DNA from: Linnemannia schmuckeri
Taxonomy: Eukaryota; Mortierellomycota; Mortierellomycetes; Mortierellales; Mortierellaceae
Length of the DNA: 64,000 bases
Assembly: GCA_029449235.1 (NCBI GenBank)
Contig: JANATG010000002.1
Location: 434,001-498,000 of the forward strand
Direction: 5' to 3'
Both the position numbers and the translations under genes were made by a program. The notes under the pieces were generated by a model. That model ran no database searches, was not told the DNA's origin, and saw nothing but the letters and a program-made list of their open reading frames with translations. Below are positions 25,590 to 36,941 of the stretch, one piece after another. How positions within the stretch are numbered: the stretch's first letter is position 1; every line of letters starts with the position of its first letter.

Positions 25590-26276
25590 CGGAGCCGGCG
25601 AAGCAGGAACCGACATCAACAAGCGGCGATTCAAAACCACAACCAGAACCAGACAATTCGGTGGAGGTAGTGGGTACTTTATCACCATACCCAGACTCGG
25701 ATGAGAGCTCCAAGTGCTCGGTCGAGGTACTGGGTGCCTTGCCTCCACACCCGCCGGACTCGGACGAGAACTCAAATGACAACTGGGACAAATCCGACGG
25801 AAGCATGTTCTGCTGAACTAAACACGGCAAAAAGGATGCAGACGGCAGTGGTGAAGGCTCAGACGAGAAGGTTTACTTTGACTGGATGAAGGTCCATGAA
25901 AAGGCGGTCCAGTTTATCCAGTGGGTCCGATGATGACGACCCTTCGATATATGACGCATGAGGATTTAAAGAAGGGCCACCTTCGGGAACAAGTGAATGC
26001 ACCTGTAGAGCCTGGACAGCCAAGAGGCCTTGAACTTTCTGTTAATGGCGAGAATGAAGATTATTAGGGCCTTTTCGGTACTGGACTGGTTTGATTGTCC
26101 GGATGATATTGAGTAACAAATATTGGATAGATTGGTGGATGCGCAGATTCACTTTATAAGAACTGGTCATATCAAACATGAGCGACTGGTGGAATATAGA
26201 TCAGCAAGGCTCAGTAACAGTCTTTCTAGTTCTCCCTCGCCGACGCGTTCATTGAACGTTTTGAGTGAGACATAGT
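25590..26276 (+). pseudogene. small decayed gene with a two-fold internal repeat
   Basis: From about 25644 one frame reads two copies of a roughly 21-residue unit: SVEVVGTLSPYPDSDESS, then SVEVLGALPPHPPDSDENS. It continues to a TGA at about 25815, beyond which the same frame reads GSGEGSDEKVYFDWMKV before further stops. After a frame change, 26075-26275 reads VLDWFDCPDDIE, a stop, then QILDRLVDAQIHFIRTGHIK to a final stop. The continuity of sensible sequence across stops and a shift suggests a pseudogene. I do not recognise the family. Confidence 0.4.
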
Positions 26277-26771
26277 AGCATTTCTTTTCCTTCCATATCT
26301 TTTTGACAGTCTCACCATAAATTGCAGATTAAGATGTTACAGTTCAATGATGATCTGAAGTCCAACGTCCCATGAGGCCTAAGCCCCTAATCAAAGAGGA
26401 GACAAAGAGTTCGACGAAAAAGCAGTCCTTGAGATATAAAGTCAAAGGACGGAGTTTTCTCGCCCTCATCGCGCTCCAGTGGTTATAACTATATCGAACA
26501 AACATCATGCCTTTTACCTGACGTTTTCGAGTTACAGCCATGTACAATGGAGTTGATCCATATTTTTGGTCCCGCTCCTAGCGGGTTATTTCTTACCTTC
26601 AAATTTAAAAAATAACAAACAGTAACACAATAGGTGTTGGTGGGCGCCGCACGGTATGCGAAGAAAGCCAAAATCATGATTATGTTCGTTCTCGTTCCTT
26701 TGAACTGTCCCTGATTTTTGGCGCTTCTTTTCGCATGTGACTGTTGGTGGCTTGTGTGTTTTCATCGAACC

Positions 26772-26802
<31 letters not shown>

Positions 26803-26924
26803 ATTATTATTTCTGAGTATCCAGTTCAACCGGGCGTGCGCAGTTGTTTATATTATCTTCGCCTCACACTCTTTTTCCTCATTCACCCTCCCTCTCCTTT
26901 CCTCTCCCTCCCATTCACAACGAA
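26277..26924. other. intergenic region upstream of MAK5-like gene
   Basis: No gene is seen. It includes a poly-T run (about 26777-26802) followed by a C/T-rich tract up to the start codon, probably promoter and 5' UTR. Confidence 0.45.
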
Positions 26925-29900
26925 ATGGCCTGGCTTGTAGAAGACAACCCAACCCCCGTCCCAGCAAAGCGGTCCAACGCCAAAAGGAAAAAGGGCTCAG
27001 CCCTCAATGTCCCTACAACAAAACCCGATACCACCCCTCACAATAACAACAATAACAACTCAGATGGAGAACACGATACCACAGAGGGAGGAGACAACGA
27101 CACCAAGAAAGAACTCTCGAAATCACAACGCAAGCGTGCTCGCCACCAAGCTGCATCCGCAGAAAAGTCAATGACCGAGGACGAGAAGAACTGGAACCAG
27201 GTCTCTCTCTTCAACGTCCCCGACCTTCCCTCTAACCCAGAACCCATCCTTATCTCCAAGAAGGCCGCCAAGGCCGCCAACAGGAGCGCTGCTGCTGCCA
27301 AGGGCAAGAAAGGCGGCAAGGGAGGCAAGAAGCTTCCTGGAGGCGGAGAGATTGTGGTTGCAGATTATGGAAAGATGGACGACTGGGGCTGGACTCCCGT
27401 CAGCACTGAGGGCATCATGATGGATGATATGGATGGATTCTTGTGTCTCGAGGAACTGGACGGTGTCGAGGTTGCCTACGAGGGTAGCGACGCCACAGGA
27501 AAGACTATCGTCTTTAAGGTAAACAGACAGCGAGAGCAACAACGGTATTCTCTTTGTTTACCCGAGTATGACATGGTTCTAATATTTCCTTTACTGTATA
27601 ATAATGCATATCATAGCACGACGCAAAGGCCGCGGCAACAAAGAAGGGCAAGAATGTCAAGCACTCGGAACCTTTGTTCGTGGAAAATGGTGAAGTCTTT
27701 TACGATATTGATACGTTTGACGAGGAAACTCTGATCAAGCAACAGCAGGAAGGAACACAGAATACCGATGGCGATGCCGTCATGGCAGAGGTAGAAGCCG
27801 AGGGCAATGACAACGACAATCAGATGGACATTGATGAAGAGGAGAAAGAATCTGTCGCCAAGAAGGCCGAGGCGCCCGTCAAGGAGAGGAAGCAGAAGAA
27901 AGAGGTTAAGGAGCAATCCGCCAAAGCTGAGAAAAAGGAGCAGAAGACCGTTACCGCCGCTAATGGATCAGAGAAGGCCACTGAAGAGGAGATCAAGGAG
28001 GGATCCGAGGCAGCAATAAAGAAGCTGTCCAAGAAGGAGAAGGCCGCTCTTAGGGCGGAGGAGTTCAAAGCCAAACGGGCCGAGGCAAAGGCTGCCAAGG
28101 CCGCCCTGAAGGCTGAGGAAGTGCCCAAGATGGTCTGTGATCCCATGGAGGGCGTCGATCTCGGTATGTTATCCTGTCCTTGTATCGCTTCTCATTTTTG
28201 ATTCTTTTGTCGTACTATACCTACATGCTAACATTAGTGTTATATATTTTCAACTCTGTTGTATGGTAGATTTCGACATTTCTGCATGGAAGGATTACAA
28301 GTTCTCGCCCATGATCGAGAACGGACTGAAGAAGCAAAAGTTCACTAAGCCCTCTCAGATTCAGGAACAGGCCTTGCCTCTGGCTTTGGCTGGACGTGAT
28401 GTTATTGGTGTTGCTGAGACAGGATCCGGAAAGACATTGGCCTTTGGCTTCCCCATCCTCCAGTGCCTTGCTCAACAGGCGGCCGTTGCCAAGGAGAACA
28501 ATGGCCCCCTGAATGAGACTCTCACAGCCCTCATTTTGACTCCTACTCGTGAGTTGGCCATCCAGGTCAAGGATCATTTGGTGGCATTCACCCAATTCAC
28601 CGGACACCATGTGGTGCCCATTGTCGGAGGTATGTCGGTTCAGAAGCAGACGAGACAGTTGGACAGGAACCCGGCGATTGTTGTCGCGACCCCAGGACGA
28701 CTTTGGGAGCTGATCTCGACCAACCCTACGTACTCTGAGAGATTGATCCAGGCAAGGTTCTTGGTACTGGATGAGGCTGATCGCATGCTGGAATCGGGAC
28801 ATTTCGAGGAGCTGAGCAACATTTTGAAACTGTTGGAGCGCAAGCGTGAGAAGACCAGCGATTGGGATCAACACATCAAAGCTGCCGCTGCTGCCAAGGC
28901 CGCCAACGGTTCCGATGATGACAATCAGGAGAAGAAGGACAGCAAGGACAAGGAGGATACCGTCAAGCCTACTTCGATTGCCAGGACCGACTACGAGTTT
29001 CCTCGCCAGACCTTCATCTTCACTGCGACATTATCCAAGGAGCTGTCGTTGAACTTGACCCGTAAGAAGAACAAGGCCAAGTCTGCCGAGCAGTCAACGG
29101 AGGGTACCCTCGAGGATTTGATGGAGAGGATCGAGTTCCATGACGAGTCGCCAGCCTTGGTCAACGTTGGCTCTGAGAAGATTGTCGCATCGAAGCTATT
29201 GGAGGCCAAGATTGACTGCTTGACAACCGAGAAGGACTTGTACTTGTACTACTTTGCCAAAAAGTACCCCGGCCGCACTCTGGTCTTTGTGAACTCGATC
29301 GACGCCATCCGTCACTTGGTTCCAATGATGCAGTTGCTCGGGATCGAGGCTCTGGGAATGCACGCTCAGATGCAACAGCGTCAGCGTCTCAAAAACCTAG
29401 ACCGGTTCAAGTCGAATCCCTTTGCATTCATGATTGCCTCGGACGTGGCTGCTCGCGGTTTGGATATCCCTTTGGTCGATCATGTTATCCATTATCAGGT
29501 GCCTCGCTCCGGTGATATCTACGTTCATCGGTCTGGTCGTACTGCTCGTGCCGAGAACGAGGGTATTTCATTGTTGATCTGTGGACCTGACGAGGTCCAG
29601 CTCTACAGGAAGATGTGTGTCACTCTCAAGAAGGACCAGACCGGAGGCATCCCTGATTTCCCTGTCGACCGTGGAGTCATCACCGAGATGAAGAAGCGCG
29701 TCGCCCTTGCCAAAAAGATTGATGAACAGGAGCATCGCGTCCAAAAGGTATGTTGTATTCATTTCTCGCTAATGCTGATTAAATGTGGTACGAATACTCA
29801 TATGTTAATTATTTCTTCCTCTTCTTTTTCAAATCTCTATAGTCGGCCCATCAAGACGACTGGATGTTAAAATCCGCAGAAGCAATGGATATTATTCTTG

Positions 29901-30235
29901 ACGAGGACGTCCTCAACGCTGCCCCCAAGTCCTCAAAGAACAAGAGTGGTGATGACGAGGACAACTCTGCGATGACGGGCCGCAAGAACAAGATCAAGGC
30001 CATGCGTGCAGAATTAAAGGCCATGCTCCAGACAAGAATGATGCCCCAGGGTGCTTCTGCCAAATATATTACCTCGGGTGCCATCCGGGATCTCGCTGAT
30101 CGATTGAGGGATTCTGCGAACCATAACCCCTTGATGCCTGCTCACATCAAGTCCACCGCTTTGGAAGATATTAAGGCACAGAAGAAGTCTACTAGGAAGA
30201 AGGCTGCTACTACTCCTACCACCAACACCGTATAA
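26925..30235 (+). CDS. MAK5: DEAD-box RNA helicase, Mak5/DDX24 type (4 exons, 1003 aa)
   Basis: Nucleolar ATP-dependent RNA helicase; yeast Mak5 acts in 60S ribosomal subunit assembly. Exons: 26925-27518, 27617-28163, 28270-29747, 29843-30235. The N-terminal 380 residues are Lys/Glu-rich, with a conserved short region around DDWGWTPVS and YDIDTFDEETL. The helicase core starts at DFDISAWKDYKFSPMI, with Q motif KPSQIQEQALP, motif I AETGSGKT, Ia PTRELA, Ib TPGR, II LDEADRM and III FTATLS (the usual SAT is TAT). Lobe 2 has LVFVNSIDAIRHL, DVAARGLDIP and VHRSGRTAR. A charged insertion of about 60 residues between motifs II and III is typical of this subfamily and argues against other DEAD-box groups. 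The start ATG gives MAWLVEDNP after a C/T-rich leader. It converges with the PAK-like gene, leaving 205 bp between the stops. Confidence 0.9.
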
Positions 30236-30440
30236 ACACACAAGCATAGCATTTTTAATAACACTGCATTCACACACTTTTCATCATTTTTATTTCCCTT
30301 TTGTTTTTCTTTATTATGGCCATCATACGGCCTGTAAAAGTGCTTTTAAAAGAGGATGCACAAGGTTTGAACGGAAGGGGGGAAAAGAAAACGTTTAAAA
30401 AGGGTTCAAAAAAAAAAAAGAAAAAAAATAACGAGGCAAT

Positions 30441-33400
30441 CTACTCCTCTTCCTCTTCGTCTTCGTCGTCATCACCGGCAGCAGCCTCCAGCTCATATGT
30501 CCTTGTGAGCAACTGAGCCATAATGGAGACGTCACAAGCAAGACCTAAAAATGGATGCGACAGCAGCTCACTGGCACTTGGTCTATCTTCTCCCTCGCCT
30601 GACGTACACACTTCCACGAACGATTGGCATCTCTTGGATGCCAGTCCCTGATGCTTGATCGCTGGCAATGCTCCACTTGCTATCAAAAACATGGCCTAAT
30701 AGTCGCAAAAACATAGATAAGCACCTGTTAGATCGTTTCATTAAGCCGGTAAAAGAGCAATAGCTCTGAGTGCAAAAATACACAAGAAACTTACGCGAAG
30801 TGGCGGCTCGTGGAGATATGGTGGCTCGCCCTCGATCATCTCGCGCATGACAATCCCCAAACTCCAGACGTCGACACGAGTTCCATAATTCCAACCCTGA
30901 ATGACCTCGGGCGCCATCCAGTAAGGTGTTCCGACCACAGAGTTCCTCCTGGGCTGCTCTTTGGTCAACTGTACCGAGTGTCCGAAATCTGCCAATTTGA
31001 CTCGTCCCTGGGAATCCAGCAAGATGTTGTCACTGCGAATATCGCGGTGGATCCGGTTCTCCTCGTGAAGGTACGAGATGGCCTCCAGAATATCCTTGGC
31101 AACTCTCGCCATATGACACTCCTGCAAAAGTCCCTGATCCGGGTGACGCTGACCCTTATAGGGATTGATCGCAATCACGTCCGCGAGGGAAATGTCCATA
31201 CGCTCCATGACCATCCAGAGCTCCGTTGACGACAGGTGACAGTCCACAAAAGCGACAATATTGTCGTGGTGACTTGCCTTCATCAGCTCCAGTTCGTTGC
31301 GGATCGTCTTCATCTTGGCCGTCACCGTCTTGGCAATCATCTTGATCGCAACCAGTTGGCCTGACGAGCTCTCTGTAGCCGAGAACAAGAATCCAGACTC
31401 GCCCTCTGCAATCTTGACAATCTCTCCGTACAACTGGTAGGGATCCTTGGGCCTGGGCCGGCTGAGAAGTGACTGGAGCCCATACTCTTCAATAAAGGAG
31501 ATATCCTCCTGGTCCTCTGCAGTCCAGTCCTGAACAAGGTTCGACTCTGTTACAGTGTTCGTTGCCTCAACCTCTTGCGCCTTTTCCTTTGCGGATGAAG
31601 AACCATTGGAGATAGTAGCGTCCCCTGGTCCCTTGGCCAGTGGAGATGAGCCCACGGGTTCCAGAGCATACTTTCGCAGCAAATCGTCCGACAAGGTAGG
31701 CATAAGTTTTTGGCGCTTTTCTTCTTCCTCGCGAGAGATGGCTCCGCTCACATCCGGAGGCGTTCCACCAGCTGCACGGTCTCCATTCTCCAATGCTGCG
31801 TCGACATGGGCTGGGGTGGGGATGTTGACGTACATGCTCTTTACCGATTTTCGTCGAAGGTGATGAGGAGTCATGATGCTAGGAGAGGCCGAAGTGCTGC
31901 CAGAGACGGGTGGCGACATGGGTGAAGGACCAACAGTGCTCTTGGTTGCCTGAGGGATGGTAACGATGGTAGGAGACCGTTCCTTGAAATAAGACGAAAT
32001 AGGCAAAGGGTTCGAGTCCGTGGGCGCACGCATGGGTCCTGGAACAGAGTCTGGCTTGCGCAAAGAAGTGGAAGGAGATGCGGCGACTTGTGTAGGGGTA
32101 GAGGGGGCCGACACAGAGGTGGGCGACTGGGTAGGTAATGGCTGACTGGGTGTTGTTGCTGCACTATCTCGGTCTTCGTGATGAGTTGTGGATGTTGCAG
32201 TCGCTGTCGTAGTCTCTGATCCATCCGAAGCGCGCTGATGAACTTTGGGTGTGGAACAAGTTGAATCTGCGGTCCGTGTCCTAGATGAGGCATGCGATTC
32301 TGCACTCTCCCTTGGCGAAGGTTTCCGTGCATCCCGTCCCTCGCTTAATGTGGCTCCTGCGGAGTGATTCCGGGTCCGTGAATAGTCTTGAGGCGTCTCG
32401 TCTGACTCTCGAACAGATCCCATACTAAAATTGGTTGGCGTCTTTGGCACAGATCCAACCATTGTTTTGGCGTCCCAACTGTCGCTATTTGTCCGTGGTG
32501 CTGGTGATGGTCGACCGGTCGTTGGGAAATTGAGCTTGTTGGCCTGGGGAGACTCGAGTGGGTTGCGCCCGGCAGGGTTGAGACTGGAGGTGCGACGAGG
32601 ATTGATGGTCAAATCTGTTTTGGGTGTCAATGAATATCCTGATTGGTCTTGGCGTGATGGCCGGGTGTCAGGACCTCGAGGTACGACTCCAGGAGCACTG
32701 GTGAGGGCAGAAAGAGGGGTATTATTTGGCTTTGGTGGAGGAGGTGGTGGTCGTGATGGGGGAGGCAACTCCAGATCGTTAAGTTGCAGCTGCATCAATT
32801 TCCTAAGTGCCTGGGGGTGTTGCTTGACCTCCTGCTCGGTAATTCCCTGCTCCTTTAGTATTGCCATCCATTCATTTGGCAGGCCCTATTGCAAAGACAA
32901 GCAGAGGCGAGACGGGCAAAGGAAAGAGTGAGCAGAGGGGGAAGTGAAAATATTTTGGTTAGAATGGTGTGCGGTGTTTGTGTTTGTGAGCACCAGGTCC
33001 ACGCTCGGCAAGTCTACAAAGGAAGGGAAAAGAAAAAGAAAGGAAAAGAAAAGGAAAACAGAAAGCAGAAAACAAAAGAAAAAAGAAAAGAAAAAAAAGC
33101 GCACACAAACAAAGTGAGCAAAAAGTCTTACCTTGAGTCCAACCTTGCCACTCTGTGAGATATCGACGTCGACGTGAGCCTTGTGCTGAACGTTGTACGG
33201 CCATCCGATCTTGTGCTCTGAGATGATTCGGTGTGCGCAATTGGAGGGAGTCGAATGAAAAAAAGAAAGCAAGGGAGAAGAGAAGAGATAGCATACATAA
33301 CAAGAGGAATAATTCAAGGGAAGAAGCAAAGCAAGCTATTAGTAATTCTTTCTACTTCATGTTTACAGACATAAACAAACAAACAAACAAACAATAGCAG

Positions 33401-34022
33401 AAAACGAGATGATGACATTGAAGAAAAAGAACACAGATGATGTATTACCTTCGGAAGAGAGGTTTGGATTAAGCATGGGCTGGTGTCGTGCGGTGGGCAC
33501 GAGATGAGGGCTGATGCAGGTAGTGTCGAGGGGATCGTCGGTGGGAACTTCGTTCTGCCAAACATCGGGGATGCCCATAAACTTGCGGCGTTCGTGGTTG
33601 TATTCGACGTGGATGCCGTGCTCGATATCGGTGGGTTCGCCAATGTTGACAATCTTTTTGGCGTGGGTATGAGTGTTCTTGTTGCGACCGGGGGACCACT
33701 GAGCGAGACTGGAGGAGGACTGGTTGGCGTGGAGGTATGCGGCTCCTCGTTGCTGGTGATGTTGGTTGGGTGCGCTACTGGCGAAGGAGGTGGTGGAGAC
33801 GTTCCTGTTGTTGGTCAAGGAAGATGCTCTGTTGCGGTGGTATCCCTGGAAGTGCCCCGTTGTTGAGCTTGCTGGGGACGAGCGTGCATTGTTGTTGTTG
33901 TTATTGGAGTATCCCTTTGACTTTGAGCCGGGATTGTTATGGTTGTTGTTGGGCAGGTACCAGTCTTCGGGCTTGGAGCCGTGGCCGTGGATCGCGCCCT
34001 CGGACGACATCTTTTGGCCCAT
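30441..34022 (-). CDS. PAK/Ste20-like protein kinase with two CRIB-like motifs (4 exons, about 1001 aa)
   Basis: Cdc42/Rac-type effector kinase. Exons on the minus strand: 34022-33449, 33217-33132, 32885-30795, 30695-30441, with GT-AG joins and intact frame. Residues 127-156 read IGEPTDIEHGIHV and FMGIPDVW, and residues 195-230 read IGWPYNVQHKAHV and GLPNEWMAIL. Both fit the CRIB pattern I-x-x-P-x4-H-x2-H-V. A long Ser/Pro/Thr-rich linker with proline runs follows. The kinase domain (about 700-970) has a P-loop with AEGESG (first Gly replaced by Ala), VAIK, HRDIRSDN (Arg in place of the usual catalytic-loop Lys), DFG, a PAK-like VGTPYWMAPEV and DVWSLGI. The C-terminus ends in an acidic run. 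The ATG at 34022 begins MGQKM; another ATG four codons later is possible. No PH domain is visible, so it is nearer Ste20/PAK than Cla4. Confidence 0.88.
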
Positions 34023-34959
34023 ATTGGAGTTTCTTCTGTTTTCCTTTGCTGTTGTTGTTGATGTTGTTGCTGCTGCCGCTTGTTGCTTTTTATAGATGAA
34101 GAAGGTGTGCAAAAACGATGATGGATAGAGATGAGCGAGAATGATTGAGAGTGCGGGTAAAGGTGTGGGAGTGTGAAGCAGTGAGAGCAAGAAAAGAAAG
34201 ATTGGGAGAGAGAGGGTGAGGATGAAAGTGAAATAGTAGAAATAGATAAATGGGGTATATGCGTGAAAGGATGATGAGCAAGAAAGATGAAGAAGGGATG
34301 AAAGGGAAAGGGAAGAAGGAATGGGTGGATGGGTGAAAGAGACAGGGGAAAGGGAAAGGAGAGATGGTGGCGGAGGGAAGGAGGAGCTAAAGAAGAAGAA
34401 AAAAGAGGAGAAAATAAAAGGCCGACCCAGGAACACAACAGAAAAAAAGACTTCCTCGACAGGGCGACAGAGCGGAGGGAGAGTAAGAAGGAGACACTCC
34501 TGACTCGCTGCTGGCGACAACCTTAACGTCGTCTGAATGTCTGTCCACAGGCAACACGAACCAATCGTACAAAAGAGCACAAGTACAAAACAAAACACAC
34601 ACTCACACACTTTTCATTCCTTTTTTCTCTCTGTTCCTGGAACATATAGCACCTCTGTCTCGAGTGTGTGTCTCACTGGCAGAAAAAAAAGCCAAAGGTG
34701 ACTGTTTCTTTCCACTTCGTCTGTAAACACCAAAAAGAACGCAACTGACACGCGCTCTCTTTCCTTTTCCTTCTTTTTTCTTTTTTCTTTTTTCCTTTTT
34801 CCTTTTTCCTTTTCACGTTTTGCGTTGCTATTCTCTCTTTCACACCACACTACCCTCTCGACCCTTAGACTGACCCTGGACGAACAACGGACACAACGAA
34901 CTCTTGCACGCAAAAAGGAACAAGAAACCACAGGAACAACACATAAAAGGAGATTCACA
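34023..34959. promoter_or_regulatory. divergent intergenic promoter region
   Basis: About 940 bp separates the minus-strand kinase start from the plus-strand RPP40-like start. It is purine-rich on the plus strand near the kinase (its pyrimidine-rich leader on the minus strand) and C/T-rich near the RPP40 start. No specific binding site is claimed. Confidence 0.4.
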
Positions 34960-36941
34960 ATGTCGACATTCTTTCCAAAGGAGGCTCCACCAAGGGCACA
35001 TCTCTACATGAACCACTACTCCTTCAACTCACCAAAACAACTCCACAGCCGCTGTATCACAACTCACCCCTTTAACCACAAAGTAATTAATCAACAGTAC
35101 GATCATACTCTAGGCAAATAAGGCGACAGGAAAGAGCGCGGAGCAAAGCAGAACTCTCACTAATCAATGGAAGATACAAATCATATTAGATTCAAGTCTT
35201 TCTTCCAACCAAACTCTCACCCGCGATCCAGTCAGCGCTCACGGAAAAGCTTCTGAACGAAACCTCGATCTATTACCATGCCCACGTTCCACTCTCTCTT
35301 CTTCTCACCTCAAACTTTATGCAATACATCCGGAATGGTAAGCGCCCGGTTAGTATGCTGTGTTGCCCTTTTCTTTTACCTCAAACTGGACAGAAGAAAA
35401 CTAACACATTCTTGTGAATCAACATTTCTCTGCAGGCATGATCGCGCTATCAGTGCAAGGCGGGATTGACACTCACGACGTTGTATGCCTGGATGGGAAG
35501 GGTATGGCGCTTGGGGCCGTGTTGGTTTCTGGGTGCAGCTGGTATTCATCGAGTAGAAATATTTTTTTCGGAACAAAAAAACGAACTCACTGTTGGTACT
35601 TCTTACCATGAAATAGGGAGACTCGTTCTCAATGTAACAAAGGATTCCTATGAACAGCTCGGACTTTCAGGAAAACCATCGGCATTCCACCAGGATCGTC
35701 AACGCTATGGTATCCACAAATTACACGAGAAGGATCGATTTAATTAGTATGATCAGCACTGGCGTGCATTAAGAGAGAGAGAGAGAGCATACGTTAACGC
35801 TGGGTTTCTTCCTGTACTCATTGTTTTTGTAGTCGTGGAGATTGAACTAAACAAGCCAGCAATGGTTCCAGGGAAACCAGGATTCGAGAGGATAAAGTGG
35901 TGCTTTGAGAATACCTTCACGGCTCAATTCTCTATGCTATTCGCCAGCGTCGACCCACAAGGTACAATATCACGCCAACTGCACAGGACATAGGAAGATA
36001 CTTCAACCTTATTCTGGTTATTTTTCGCTGACCACACTGATTGACATATACACTTCTGAACTCACAACTAGGTGTGTCATTACCACTCGAGTTTCCGGAA
36101 TCGGCGCGGGCGACATCAATGACATTCAATATTCAATCTTCCTCTCTCAATAATATTGTCATCCCGGACGCAACTCCTATCCGGACCATCGGAAAGAACG
36201 ACCTTCGCTGGCGAAGATCAGTTTCGGACCTCTACGAGTGGATCGGCCTCGCCTCCATGCAGTCTGATCGGTACGCTATTTTTCGATTATTTTTACTTTG
36301 GCATTTCTTTTTGACGCCGATTTGTGTCTTTCTTTGCTTCACGTTCTTTTGTGCGCCTTTTAAACACTTCCAACATTGACACCGCTGTCATTACTTTATT
36401 CTCTAGAATTATGTTTGGCGACAACATTGATCCATTTTTATGCGTATATTCTCCTCCAACACCTACAACAACAGATGAGCAACAGGATCTAAAGCCGTCT
36501 TCTGGTTGTCTTATTGAAATCTCAGGACTCATTCCATCTCAGGGCATTGTCAGGATATTGGAGGCACTTCGGTAATGCCATGTGTCTCTACATACACATT
36601 TCTTCGCTTTGCTTGGGTATCACTCGACTGATAATAGCAACGACTAATGACTTTTCTATCCGCAATACGATAATTCTTTCTCCATCTCTAGTTCTCTGTT
36701 GGATAGTTCCAACCTGACGCTGTCCTCAGCACAAAGATGGGCTAACATGACTGTCTGGGGCTTCCAGGACTCTCCGATCTCTTGGATAGGCAGAGAACAT
36801 GGACACCTGGTCTCGGGCGAAAACATGTACTCGTTCTTCCTGTGGCCTTCTTCAGGCCCCTCTCGGCACTCTAAAGCCCACCTCGACCAAGGCGTGTACG
36901 TCTTGCTCGAGAACGTAGCAGCCCACGACGCCCATTCTTGA
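34960..36941 (+). CDS. RPP40: RNase P/MRP protein subunit, Rpp40 family (8 exons, 390 aa)
   Basis: Subunit of the ribonuclease P/MRP complexes that process tRNA and rRNA precursors. Exons by consistent GT-AG phases: 34960-35082, 35190-35337, 35436-35501, 35617-35709, 35833-35961, 36072-36270, 36407-36571, 36692-36941. Family features in order: an N-terminal PPRAHL and a basic SRCITTHPFNHK segment, then VFLPTKLSP, YYHAHVPLSLLLTSNFMQYI, LNVTKDSYEQLGLSGKPSAF, ERIKWCF, LYEWIGLAS, and the strongly conserved C-terminal WANMTVWGFQDSPISW, EHGH, SGENMYSFFLW. These line up with what I know of human RPP40 (363 aa), so the length fits. The many very short exons explain why no long open frame is visible here. 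It is divergently transcribed from the kinase gene. The second exon join was chosen because the phase and the conserved VFLP segment agree. Confidence 0.88.
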
